Shown here in pieces: positions 1-8,057 of a stretch of DNA of 64,000 bases (position 1 is the stretch's first letter; each line of letters opens with the position of its first letter). Both the position numbers and the translations under genes were made by a program. The notes below the pieces were generated by a model. The model did no database searches and had not been told where the DNA came from. It worked only from the letters and a program-made list of their open reading frames with translations. This stretch comes from Bacteroides sp. (GTDB lineage Bacteria; Bacteroidota; Bacteroidia; Bacteroidales; Muribaculaceae), in contig JAAVDO010000006.1 in NCBI GenBank assembly GCA_014801735.1, forward strand, positions 201,306 through 265,305. Reading direction: 5' to 3'.

Positions 1-852
1 ATTCTGCATATATCTCTCGCTTTTCTGAATCCGGGCGACGGGGTTCTGGTTCCCGATCCCGGCTATCCGACTTATACCTCTGTGAGCAACCTTGTCGGTG
101 CTGAGATATTCAAATATGATCTGAAAGAAGATAATGACTGGATGCCTGATTTCGAGTCACTGGAGAAGCTGCCCCTCGAACGCATCAAACTCATGTGGAT
201 CAACTATCCGCATATGCCGACTGGAACGCCTGCATCAAAGGAGCTGTTTGAAAAAATTGTAGCCTTCGGAAAGAAACACAACATTGTGATCGCCCATGAC
301 AATCCATACAGTTTCATACTCAATGATAAGCCTATGAGCTTGCTGCAGGTGGACGGGTCAAAAGATATAGCCATAGAGATGAACTCACTGAGCAAGAGCC
401 ACAATATGGCAGGTTGGCGTATAGCGATGCTCGCATCCAATCCTCAGTTCATCGAATGGATCCTGAAAGTTAAGAGCAACATCGACTCAGGACAGTTCAA
501 ACCCATGCAGCTGGCGGCTGTCAAAGCACTTTCAGCCGGAAAAGAATGGTATGATGACGTAAACCGCACCTACATGCGTCGTCGGAAAAAGGCCGAGCTG
601 ATCATGAACGAACTCGGATGTGAATTTGATCCCCGTCAGCAGGGACTGTTTCTATGGGGCAGAATACCCGACAACTATGAGGGAAGCGAACAGCTTGCCG
701 ATAAAGTCCTGTATGAGGCCCGTGTGTTCATCACTCCCGGCTTCATCTTCGGTCAGAACGGAGATCGATACATCAGAATAAGCCTGTGTGCAACCGAGCA
801 GAAGATGGATGAAGCGCTCGAACGTATCAAGCAAATGAATAATCAAAAATAA
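1..852 (+). CDS. PLP-dependent aminotransferase class I/II, 5' truncated by window edge
   Basis: The frame is open from base 1, so the N-terminus lies outside the window; 283 residues are visible. This is a fold-type I aminotransferase. The PLP-binding lysine is recognisable in SLSKSHNMAGWR, followed by the C-terminal domain and the substrate-binding arginine in RYIRISL. An internal GTG at 82 would remove the conserved segment around PDPGYPTY and is not the start. The next genes are DAHP synthase/chorismate mutase (9 bp away) and prephenate dehydrogenase. By that context I infer a role in the last transamination of Phe/Tyr synthesis, or another amino acid made alongside; substrate cannot be read from sequence. 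In other Bacteroidales this enzyme usually follows a prephenate dehydratase gene, which would lie upstream of the window. Confidence 0.85.
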   Translation: MLHISLAFLNPGDGVLVPDPGYPTYTSVSNLVGAEIFKYDLKEDNDWMPDFESLEKLPLERIKLMWINYPHMPTGTPASKELFEKIVAFGKKHNIVIAHDNPYSFILNDKPMSLLQVDGSKDIAIEMNSLSKSHNMAGWRIAMLASNPQFIEWILKVKSNIDSGQFKPMQLAAVKALSAGKEWYDDVNRTYMRRRKKAELIMNELGCEFDPRQQGLFLWGRIPDNYEGSEQLADKVLYEARVFITPGFIFGQNGDRYIRISLCATEQKMDEALERIKQMNNQK

Positions 853-861
853 TATACCCAA

Positions 862-1941
862 ATGAAAGATATCCAACCGATAATTCTTGAAGGAGTAAAC
901 ACGAGTGAGCCGCTCGTGATCGCAGGACCCTGCAGTGCCGAGACAGAAGAACAAGTGCTTGAAACCGCGACTCAACTTGCGGCCAACGGCATAAAGATAT
1001 TCCGTGCCGGAATATGGAAACCACGTACAAAACCGGGCGGATTCGAAGGTGTAGGCTCCCCCGGCTTGGAATGGCTTAAGAAAGTTAAGGAGCTGACCGG
1101 TATGTATACCGCGACCGAAGTAGCTACCCGCGATCATGTAAAGCAGGCTCTCGAAGCCGGCGTTAATATCCTGTGGATAGGCGCCCGCACGTCTGCCAAC
1201 CCATTTGCAATGCAGGAAATTGCCGACACTCTGGCAGAAATGAAGGCCGACGTTCCTGTTCTGGTAAAAAATCCCGTGAACCCTGATCTCGAATTATGGG
1301 TAGGAGCTCTCCAGCGAATCTACAACGCAGGAATACACAAAATCGGTGCTATTCACCGTGGCTTCTCGACCTATGGAAAGCATCTGTATCGCAACATGCC
1401 CCAGTGGCATATTCCTATCGAACTGCGTCTGCGCTATCCCAGCCTCCCTATCATCTGCGACCCAAGTCATATAGGTGGCAAGCGCGAACTCGTCGCTCCC
1501 CTCTCGCAGCAGGCTCTGGATATGGGTTTCAACGGTCTGATAATCGAAAGTCACTGCCAGCCCGACTGCGCCTGGAGCGACGCTGCTCAACAAATCACGC
1601 CCGAGATTCTCAACTACATCCTTCACACTTTAGTGATCCGCGACTCTCACCAGTCGACCGAGAATCTTGCACTGCTACGTCAGCAGATTGACCAGATCGA
1701 CAACGAACTTCTTGATATCCTCGCCAAACGTATGCGCGTGTCGCGTGAGATCGGCCAGTACAAGAAAGAACATCGCATGCCTGTGCTCCAAGCCAACCGA
1801 TATAACGACGTGATCAAGACCCGCCTGAAAATCGGTGAAGACATGGCAATGTCGACCGACTTCCTGAAAGCTGTGCTGCTCGCCATACACGAGGAAAGTG
1901 TGCGTCAGCAGATCGAGGTTCTCAACGACCGTGTACGATAA
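862..1941 (+). CDS. Bifunctional DAHP synthase / chorismate mutase (C-terminal, AroQ type)
   Basis: 359 residues. Residues about 1-260 form a KDOPS-like DAHP synthase barrel (GPCSAETEEQ, RAGIWKPRT, GARTSANPFA, CDPSHIGG), which condenses PEP and erythrose 4-phosphate at the entry of the shikimate pathway. Residues about 268-350 are an all-helical AroQ chorismate mutase (RQQIDQIDNELLDILAKR, then Arg and Lys positions typical of the family) that turns chorismate into prephenate. This order, with the mutase at the C-terminus, is the Bacteroidales arrangement; in Bacillus the mutase is N-terminal. Homologues are feedback-controlled through the mutase domain by prephenate. It sits in an operon with the upstream aminotransferase and, 12 bp downstream, prephenate dehydrogenase. 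Start ATG 862 is 9 bp after the previous stop. No frame damage is seen. Confidence 0.95.
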   Translation: MKDIQPIILEGVNTSEPLVIAGPCSAETEEQVLETATQLAANGIKIFRAGIWKPRTKPGGFEGVGSPGLEWLKKVKELTGMYTATEVATRDHVKQALEAGVNILWIGARTSANPFAMQEIADTLAEMKADVPVLVKNPVNPDLELWVGALQRIYNAGIHKIGAIHRGFSTYGKHLYRNMPQWHIPIELRLRYPSLPIICDPSHIGGKRELVAPLSQQALDMGFNGLIIESHCQPDCAWSDAAQQITPEILNYILHTLVIRDSHQSTENLALLRQQIDQIDNELLDILAKRMRVSREIGQYKKEHRMPVLQANRYNDVIKTRLKIGEDMAMSTDFLKAVLLAIHEESVRQQIEVLNDRVR

Positions 1942-1953
1942 CCCACTTAAGCA

Positions 1954-2727
1954 ATGAGAATCCTTATTCTTGGCGCCGGGAAAATGGGATCGTTCTTCTG
2001 CGACCTGCTCTCTTTCGAGCATGAGGTTGCGGTTTACGATCCCGATCCCAAACGCCTCCGTTTCACGTACAATGCGCAACGTTTCACCTCGACCGATGAA
2101 ATCGATGAATTTCACCCCGAGCTTGTGATAAATGCGGCAACAGTGAAATACACCATTGATGCATTCAAGGCCGTTCTGCCTCACATCGATCCGGGTTGCA
2201 TAATCAGCGACATCGCCTCTGTGAAAACAGGGTTGCCGGAATTCTACGCCGAATGCGGTCACCCATACGTCTCGAGCCATCCTATGTTCGGCCCGACTTT
2301 TGCCTCGTTGAGCAATTTGGCCGATGAAAATGCAATAATCATCAAGGAAGGCGACCATCTCGGTCGGGTTTTCTTCAGGGATCTTTATTCGCGTCTCGGG
2401 CTCCACATCGAGGAATACACATTCGAAGAGCATGACATGACTATTGCCTATTCTCTGTCGATACCATTTGCATCTACCCTGGTGTTTGCGGGCATAATGA
2501 AGCATCAGAATGCACCGGGCACGACGTTCAAACGTCACATGGCCATTGCTCACGGACTGATGAGCGAAGACGATTATCTGCTGAGCGAGATCCTGTTCAA
2601 CCCCAATACCCCCGCTCAGCTCGACCTGATTCAACAACGTCTGTCCGAACTCAAAGAGATCGTCGAGAACCACGACTCGCAAGCGATGAAAGGTTTTCTT
2701 GACCGCGTACGCGAAAACATCAAATAA
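1954..2727 (+). CDS. tyrA: Prephenate dehydrogenase
   Basis: 257 residues. It oxidatively decarboxylates prephenate to 4-hydroxyphenylpyruvate, the tyrosine branch step, using NAD(P). The N-terminal Rossmann fold begins at once with ILGAGKMGSFF; later landmarks are the conserved SSHPMFGPT (substrate-binding His) and the helical dimerisation half. It has no ACT or chorismate mutase domain; the mutase is supplied by the preceding gene, so the two together cover chorismate to hydroxyphenylpyruvate. The start at 1954 is 12 bp after the previous stop and gives the glycine-rich loop at the expected position (residues 7-12). The next gene starts 13 bp downstream, so the operon may run on through the NUDIX gene and priA. 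Confidence 0.93.
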   Translation: MRILILGAGKMGSFFCDLLSFEHEVAVYDPDPKRLRFTYNAQRFTSTDEIDEFHPELVINAATVKYTIDAFKAVLPHIDPGCIISDIASVKTGLPEFYAECGHPYVSSHPMFGPTFASLSNLADENAIIIKEGDHLGRVFFRDLYSRLGLHIEEYTFEEHDMTIAYSLSIPFASTLVFAGIMKHQNAPGTTFKRHMAIAHGLMSEDDYLLSEILFNPNTPAQLDLIQQRLSELKEIVENHDSQAMKGFLDRVRENIK

Positions 2728-2740
2728 ACCCACAGCCGAT

Positions 2741-3304
2741 ATGGAGGATATACGTCCCTGGGAAGTAATTAAAAGCGAATACTATCTGGAGCGCCCATGG
2801 CTCACAGCCCGCAGAGATACCGTGAAACTGCCCGACGGCGGAATTAACGACGAGTACTGGGTTCTTGAATATCCGGCGTGGATTAATGTAATTGCATCAA
2901 CACCCGAAGGTCGTTATATCATGGTCAGGCAATACCGTCACGGACTCGGGATTATCTCTACCGAGTTATGCGCCGGAGTAGCTGAACAGGGTGAGGATCC
3001 ACTCGTTGCGGCCAGGCGTGAACTTGCCGAGGAAACAGGTTATACCGGTGGCACATGGAGTCTAAATTGCATCGTCAGTGCCAATCCCGGCTCACAGAAC
3101 AACCTGACATACTGCTTCATAGCCGAAAATGTGACTCTGTCAGCGACTCAGCATCTCGATGATACCGAGGATCTGAGAGTAGAACTGTTGACTCGTGAGG
3201 AACTGGCGGCACTGCTCAAGGGTGGGACTATGCGCCAGGCCCTGATGCTCTCTTCACTGTGGAAATATTTTGCAGAACGATATCCTGATCTTGTTAAACC
3301 CTGA
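2741..3304 (+). CDS. NUDIX hydrolase, ADP-ribose pyrophosphatase-like
   Basis: 187 residues from ATG 2741. A complete NUDIX box is present: G-x5-E-x7-REL-x-EE-x-G, read in GVAEQGE followed by RRELAEETGY, giving the metal-binding glutamates. The overall layout (N-terminal beta strands, VRQYRHG before the box) matches ADP-sugar pyrophosphatases of the NudF/ADPRase group; the exact substrate is not determinable. A TTG at 2699 in the same frame would overlap tyrA by 29 bp and add 14 unconserved residues, so the ATG 13 bp after the tyrA stop is preferred. priA follows after 6 bp, suggesting co-transcription. Role likely housecleaning or NAD-related turnover. Confidence 0.85.
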   Translation: MEDIRPWEVIKSEYYLERPWLTARRDTVKLPDGGINDEYWVLEYPAWINVIASTPEGRYIMVRQYRHGLGIISTELCAGVAEQGEDPLVAARRELAEETGYTGGTWSLNCIVSANPGSQNNLTYCFIAENVTLSATQHLDDTEDLRVELLTREELAALLKGGTMRQALMLSSLWKYFAERYPDLVKP

Positions 3305-3310
3305 TTACTC

Positions 3311-5815
3311 GTGTCAAGCTACGTTTCAGTCCTTTTGCCTCTACCTCTCCCCGAACCGTTCACCTATCTTGTTCCCGACCCACTGATTGGAAAGGTTAAG
3401 GAAGGTTGCCGGGTCATAGTGCCCTTCGGAAAGAAAAAGCATTATACCGGCATCGTTGCTTCGGCCATAGCGGCCAAACCACGCGAGGATATCGAGGTAA
3501 AAGAGATTGAACGTTTGCTCGACGAAGACCCTATCATAAAACGTCCGCAGCGACAGCTTTGGGAATGGGTAGCTGAATATTATTGCTGCACTCCCGGCGA
3601 AGTTATGCGGGCTGCCCTGCCGGCCGGATTGAAGATCGAGAGCGAAACATTCGTGGTTGGAGTAGAAAATTATGAAGAAGACCCGGCCTCACCCCTTTCT
3701 GAAAGAGAAGTGGTCGTTCTTCAGATCCTCGACCATGAGAACAAAAGGCTTTCTGTGGCCGACATCGAAAAAAAGACAGGTTTCAGTAACGTCAACGCTC
3801 TGATCTCGCGTCTTGTCGACAAGGGAGCTGTGATGGTAGCCGAGAAACTTGTTGAGCGTTACAGGCCTCAGCATATCCCGAGCATACGATTTATTGTGCC
3901 CGATGGAATTTCCCCGGCCACTGCAGTATCATCTGCATTTGAAGCGGTAAAAGGCGCTCCGAAGCAGGAAGCTGCGTTGCTGACGCTTCTCGAACTCCAG
4001 GGCGTGAATCGCCGGACGGCCTCGCCACGCAAAGTAAGCCGTACGGAACTGATGGAAAGGTCAGGTGTGACCGCTCCAATTCTTGCGGCGCTACGCGATA
4101 AGGGATTGGTTGAGTTCTATAAACATGAGGTTAACCGGTTCGCTTATTCAGGTGCCCCTACTCTTCCTCTTCCTCAACTCACCGAGGCTCAGAAGAATGC
4201 TCTCGATGCCATTCATAAGTCATGGTTTGATAAAGACGTGACTTTACTACGGGGTGTCACTTCCTCAGGAAAGACCGAGATATATATTCATCTGATAAAC
4301 GATGTGATGACCCGGGGACGGCAGGTGCTGATGCTTGTTCCAGAAATCGCTCTCACAACACAGCTCACCGACAGGCTACAGAAAGTGTTGGGCAACAAGG
4401 TGATAGTTTATCATTCGAAATTCTCCGACAACGAGCGGGTTGATCTGTGGCGTAAGATTCTGAAATCTAAAGAGCCAATAGTCGTTGTAGGCGCCAGATC
4501 GTCGGTTTTCCTTCCATTTGAGAATCTCGGTCTGATAATCGTTGACGAAGAGCACGACCCGAGCTACAAGCAGCAGGATCCTGCTCCCCGATACAACGGC
4601 AGAGACACAGCCATGGTGCTTGCACGAATGCACGGTGCAAAAACCCTTCTCGGAAGCGCCACCCCCGCTATTGATACTTACTGGAAGGCTACCGAAGGCA
4701 AGAAATTTGGTCTGGTAGAGCTCACCGAGCGTTATGGTGGTGCACGTATGCCAAGAATGGAGCTTGTTGATATGACTCGTGCATACAAGCGTGGTGAAGT
4801 CTCAGGCGCATTTGCATATACAACCGTCAATATGGCGAAAAAGGCGCTTGACGCAGGCGACCAGATTATTCTTTTTCTGAATCGTCGCGGATACGCACCT
4901 GTTGCCATCTGCCGGCAGTGCGCATATATTCCTAAGTGTGAGCACTGCGATGTGTCGCTCACCTATCATAAACGCTTAGACAAACTTGTTTGCCACTATT
5001 GCGGATCGGAATACCCGCTGCCTCTTGTCTGTCCTTCATGCAAAAGTCCGTCTGTCGAACTCGCCGGCTATGGAACCGAACGAATTGCCGACGATATCAA
5101 CCGATGTTTCCCTAATGTTAAAGTGACGAGGATGGACCTTGATACTACCCGCAACAAGGATGCTTACAGCAACCTCATATCCGACTTTTCCAAAAGGGAA
5201 TCAAAGATACTCGTAGGAACTCAGATGGTTACCAAGGGACTTGATTTCGACGGTGTAAGTATGGTGGCGGCAGTCAATTCCGACGCTATGCTTTCGATGC
5301 CCGATTTTCGAGCCGCCGAACGCACATTCAACATGCTGCAACAGGTAGCCGGTAGAGCCGGAAGACGCTCAACAGAAGGTAAGGACGAGGCCACTGTTGC
5401 TATCCAGACGCGCACTCCGGGTCATCCGGTGTTCCCGTTTCTTCTTAATCACGATTATCTCGGATTCTACAACCACGAAATAGAGGAACGAAGGACTTTT
5501 TTATATCCGCCGTTTGTCAGGATTATTAACATATACGTTAAGCATGCCGATCCGCGCCTTGCTGACGATGCAGCGGAGGTCTATGCTACAGAATTACGCA
5601 AAGTGCTTGGAGACAGCCGTGTATCAGGGCCACAGGAACCGCCCGTCGGACGAATACAGACCCTCTATATACGCAAGATCATGCTGAAACTCGAACCTGC
5701 CATCTCTATGCGTAACCTCCACAGGGCGCTTGATGATATATATATCAGGGTTCGTGGCACCGGTAGGGAGTCATTCAGGCGTGCGGTCATCTATCCAGAT
5801 GTCGACCCTGCTTGA
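3311..5815 (+). CDS. priA: Primosomal protein N' (replication restart helicase PriA)
   Basis: 834 residues. It is the 3'-5' helicase that recognises stalled forks and reloads the replisome. Visible parts: N-terminal 3' DNA-binding domain (YVSVLLPLPLPEPFTYLVP), winged-helix region, Walker A GVTSSGKTE near residues 314-322, DEEH box near 411, and a zinc module of cysteines (CRQCAYIPKCEHC, CHYC, CPSC) between about 534 and 577 that marks PriA among helicases. The start is GTG 3311, 6 bp after the NUDIX stop. The 3' end overlaps the convergent nuclease-domain gene by 29 bp. Bacteroidota PriA is commonly 810-830 residues, so the length is normal. Confidence 0.97.
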   Translation: MSSYVSVLLPLPLPEPFTYLVPDPLIGKVKEGCRVIVPFGKKKHYTGIVASAIAAKPREDIEVKEIERLLDEDPIIKRPQRQLWEWVAEYYCCTPGEVMRAALPAGLKIESETFVVGVENYEEDPASPLSEREVVVLQILDHENKRLSVADIEKKTGFSNVNALISRLVDKGAVMVAEKLVERYRPQHIPSIRFIVPDGISPATAVSSAFEAVKGAPKQEAALLTLLELQGVNRRTASPRKVSRTELMERSGVTAPILAALRDKGLVEFYKHEVNRFAYSGAPTLPLPQLTEAQKNALDAIHKSWFDKDVTLLRGVTSSGKTEIYIHLINDVMTRGRQVLMLVPEIALTTQLTDRLQKVLGNKVIVYHSKFSDNERVDLWRKILKSKEPIVVVGARSSVFLPFENLGLIIVDEEHDPSYKQQDPAPRYNGRDTAMVLARMHGAKTLLGSATPAIDTYWKATEGKKFGLVELTERYGGARMPRMELVDMTRAYKRGEVSGAFAYTTVNMAKKALDAGDQIILFLNRRGYAPVAICRQCAYIPKCEHCDVSLTYHKRLDKLVCHYCGSEYPLPLVCPSCKSPSVELAGYGTERIADDINRCFPNVKVTRMDLDTTRNKDAYSNLISDFSKRESKILVGTQMVTKGLDFDGVSMVAAVNSDAMLSMPDFRAAERTFNMLQQVAGRAGRRSTEGKDEATVAIQTRTPGHPVFPFLLNHDYLGFYNHEIEERRTFLYPPFVRIINIYVKHADPRLADDAAEVYATELRKVLGDSRVSGPQEPPVGRIQTLYIRKIMLKLEPAISMRNLHRALDDIYIRVRGTGRESFRRAVIYPDVDPA

Positions 5816-6281
5816 GAAGGATTTCAAGTTCGGCATACTGAGGTATATCTTTCAGATATACAGGCTTTCCACTGCCCGGAGTCACGAGAGCGCAATAGTG
5901 CTGAAGGCCGTTGCTAACGATTAGCAACGGGGCTTTGATCACTATGTTATAAAGGGCAGCCTGACGGAAAACCGCCTGAGTCACAGTAACTTCCGGAGCC
6001 TTATATTCGATGATGCAGAGAGGTGTACGCCCATCACGTGCAAATACTATAGTATCCAGGCGTTTAGGCATTCCTCGAACCCTCAGACCAACCTCATTGG
6101 CCATCAAACTGCGAGGAAAGCCTTTTTCGGCTGTAAGCCAGGCAGTAAAATGCTGGCGAACCCATTCTTCAGGGGTCAGGGCAACCCACCTGCAACGTAT
6201 GGGATCGTAGACCCTTGAACGCCCCCCTTCGAGGTCTTCAACAAGCAGGTCTGCCGGGAGTGGCAAATTGAGTTGGATCAT
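5787..6281 (-). CDS. Stand-alone HsdR N-terminal-like (PD-(D/E)xK) nuclease-domain protein
   Basis: 164 residues. The core reads RLDTIVFARDGRTPLCIIEYKAP, here quoted in parts: Asp in MPKRLDTIVF, then Glu and Lys in CIIEYKAP, the D...ExK catalytic layout of PD-(D/E)xK nucleases as found at the N-terminus of type I restriction HsdR subunits. A following Gln/Asn helix (VFRQAALYN) fits that family. No helicase motor, HsdM or HsdS lies nearby, so this is not a restriction system. Proteins of this kind are widespread in Bacteroidota; I know of no established function. It converges on priA (29 bp overlap) and diverges from holA (39 bp between start codons), so it sits between two replication genes. 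Role in DNA repair or replication is only an inference. Confidence 0.8.
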   Translation of the reverse strand: MIQLNLPLPADLLVEDLEGGRSRVYDPIRCRWVALTPEEWVRQHFTAWLTAEKGFPRSLMANEVGLRVRGMPKRLDTIVFARDGRTPLCIIEYKAPEVTVTQAVFRQAALYNIVIKAPLLIVSNGLQHYCALVTPGSGKPVYLKDIPQYAELEILLKQGRHLDR

Positions 6282-6303
6282 GTGGAATTTTTGTGTAAAT
6301 TTA
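6272..6303 (+). promoter_or_regulatory. Probable holA promoter
   Basis: A -33-like GTTG at 6272-6275, 20 bp spacer, and a -7-like TAAATTTA at 6296-6303 (7 of 8 to the Bacteroidota TAnnTTTG). The transcript would start near 6308, which makes the ATG at 6321 the only sensible holA start and rules out the in-frame TTG at 6273. Confidence 0.45.
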
Positions 6304-6320
6304 CGGAAATTTTTGTTCAG

Positions 6321-7343
6321 ATGGCCGCAGACACCTCTCTAAATTTTTCCAGCCTTATGGCTGAAATACGCCGCGGACCAAAGAAGCCGGTTTATCTGCT
6401 TCATGGTCAGGAAGGTTATTTCATTGATCGCCTTGCCGAAGCATTCGAGCAAACGGTGCCCGACGATATGAAATCTTTCAACCTATATACCTTCTATGCG
6501 CCGGAAACCGACCCGGAAACAATAATCCGTGCCTGCAAGAGTTTCCCGATGATGGGCGAGCGACAGATCGTGATAGTGAAAGAGGCTCAGGCCGTGCGAG
6601 CCGACCAGATCAACAAACTACACACCTACGTATCGAATCCATCCTCAACCACTGTGCTTGTAATATGTTTCAGAGGATCGGAGGCCAAAGGCAAAGATCT
6701 GCTTGCAGCAGTGAGGAAAGGAGGATATGTCAATTTCGAGTCAAAAAAGATATACGAAAGCAATCTTCCCCGGCTGATCGAAAGCATCGTGCGGGAACAG
6801 GGTCTCAACATCGAAGCTAAAGGCATTTCAATGCTGGCCGACTTCATAGGTACCGATGCCTCGCGTCTGTATGGCGAAATACAGAAGCTGGCGATGATTC
6901 TTCAGCCGAATTCGCTCATCACACCCGAGGTGATTGAGAACAATATCGGCATAAGCAAAGACTACAACAACTTTGAGCTGTGCGATGCGCTATCGACGCG
7001 CAATGGCAACCGGGCCCTGACAATAATATCATATTTCCGTAGTAATCCCAAAAATAATCCGACCGTTCTCACAGTGGCCGCTCTATTCGATTATTTCGCA
7101 GGGCTGCTGTGCTGTCACTGGGGCAGAGGGATGTCACCGGCCGACAAAATGAAGATGCTTGGAGCCAAAAGCTCGTTTCAGATGAAGCGTTACGATAACG
7201 GAGTCAGAACCTACAGCCCTACCTCGGTTCTAAAGATAATCTCGGATCTTCGAGATTTCGACAGAAAAAGCAAAGGTGTAGGAAGCCGCCAGAATGAATA
7301 CGACCTGCTCTATACCTTGATTCTGAAAATACTCTACTCCTAA
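6321..7343 (+). CDS. holA: DNA polymerase III delta subunit
   Basis: 340 residues from ATG 6321. The delta subunit is the clamp-loader wrench that opens the sliding clamp. It has the typical opening FSSLMAEIRRG then KPVYLLHGQEGYFIDRL, an AAA+-like fold without an intact Walker A, a middle lid domain (LADFIGTDASRLYGEIQKL) and a C-terminal collar helix bundle. The in-frame TTG at 6273 lies inside the presumed promoter and upstream of the predicted transcript start, so it was not used. The gene is divergent from the HsdR-N-like gene and ends 4 bp inside the convergent beta-barrel gene. Length is usual for HolA (about 340). Confidence 0.93.
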   Translation: MAADTSLNFSSLMAEIRRGPKKPVYLLHGQEGYFIDRLAEAFEQTVPDDMKSFNLYTFYAPETDPETIIRACKSFPMMGERQIVIVKEAQAVRADQINKLHTYVSNPSSTTVLVICFRGSEAKGKDLLAAVRKGGYVNFESKKIYESNLPRLIESIVREQGLNIEAKGISMLADFIGTDASRLYGEIQKLAMILQPNSLITPEVIENNIGISKDYNNFELCDALSTRNGNRALTIISYFRSNPKNNPTVLTVAALFDYFAGLLCCHWGRGMSPADKMKMLGAKSSFQMKRYDNGVRTYSPTSVLKIISDLRDFDRKSKGVGSRQNEYDLLYTLILKILYS

Positions 7344-8053
7344 CGGTTGCCCAAAAGACGGAACCAGTAGCCAACCGTCACGGAAATGGATGTGCCTCGC
7401 GACGCACTGAATCGGTCTGTCTTATGACTCGGAAAGATACTGCCGAGACCAAAATAATACCGGCCTTCGATCGAGAATGAGTTGCGACGGTTTTTACCAA
7501 CAAAGAATTCTGCTCCAGCACCGGCCGAAATACCATAGTCAAACTTACTGCTCACAGCCATAGACAACTGAGCCAATTCTCTGTTATGATAAGGGAATCC
7601 CTCTACCGACACAGGATTCTCATAGTCGAAATTACTTGAAATCTTGTCGCTGAGCATATAACTGACCGAAGGTCCGAGATTTACAAAGCCCTTAACTCTC
7701 GATCCTCCGAAGTATATATGGGTCATGACGGGAAGAGTCAGATAAGTTAGAGTTCGCGAATAGTTGAATTTGTCCTTATCTTCCTTGAAATCCTCTTTCC
7801 AGCCACGCTGCTCAAGGATCAGTTCACCAATAAGTCCGAAATACTTTTCCTCGGCATACCGCATCCGGAATGCAAGTGTCTTACCTCCGAGCATACTTTG
7901 CTTGACACTCGGGGAAAACTGCATATTGCTGAAAGTCATACCACCGTCGGCACCCACCCAGAACTTAGGCTCGTAGGCACGTTGGGAAAATACGGCGGCC
8001 GGAAATACTACAGCCGCTACAAGCAGCGACATGGCTATCGTCAGTCTTCGCAT
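7340..8053 (-). CDS. Outer-membrane beta-barrel protein (PorT-like family)
   Basis: 237 residues from ATG 8053. A signal peptide is clear (MRRLTIAMSLLVAAVVF, cleavage probably after AVFS). The mature part shows alternating amphipathic strands (GADGGMTFSNMQF, YLTLPVMTHIYFG, FDYGISAGAGAEFFVG) and ends in the aromatic strand VTVGYWFRLLG, as expected of a small outer-membrane barrel of the OMP_b-brl_2/PorT type. A longer reading from 8077 would overlap the upstream gene by 20 bp and put eight residues ahead of the signal peptide, so it is rejected. The start lies 4 bp after the LysM gene stop, so the two are probably one transcript. It is not certain that this is PorT of the type IX secretion system. 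Confidence 0.75.
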   Translation of the reverse strand: MRRLTIAMSLLVAAVVFPAAVFSQRAYEPKFWVGADGGMTFSNMQFSPSVKQSMLGGKTLAFRMRYAEEKYFGLIGELILEQRGWKEDFKEDKDKFNYSRTLTYLTLPVMTHIYFGGSRVKGFVNLGPSVSYMLSDKISSNFDYENPVSVEGFPYHNRELAQLSMAVSSKFDYGISAGAGAEFFVGKNRRNSFSIEGRYYFGLGSIFPSHKTDRFSASRGTSISVTVGYWFRLLGNR

Positions 8054-8057
8054 AAGA

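Noticed and set aside
1675..2733. A 352-codon open frame on the minus strand opposite tyrA
   Set aside because: It is antisense to tyrA and the end of the DAHP synthase gene, both of which have full family motifs. The translation has no recognisable domain; codon bias of the true genes keeps the opposite frame open.
2699..2740. TTG start for the NUDIX gene
   Set aside because: It overlaps tyrA, adds unconserved residues, and an ATG at 2741 follows the tyrA stop at a normal distance.
5787..6281. Remnant of a type I restriction system
   Set aside because: No hsdM, hsdS or helicase part is near, the frame is complete, and both neighbours are core replication genes.
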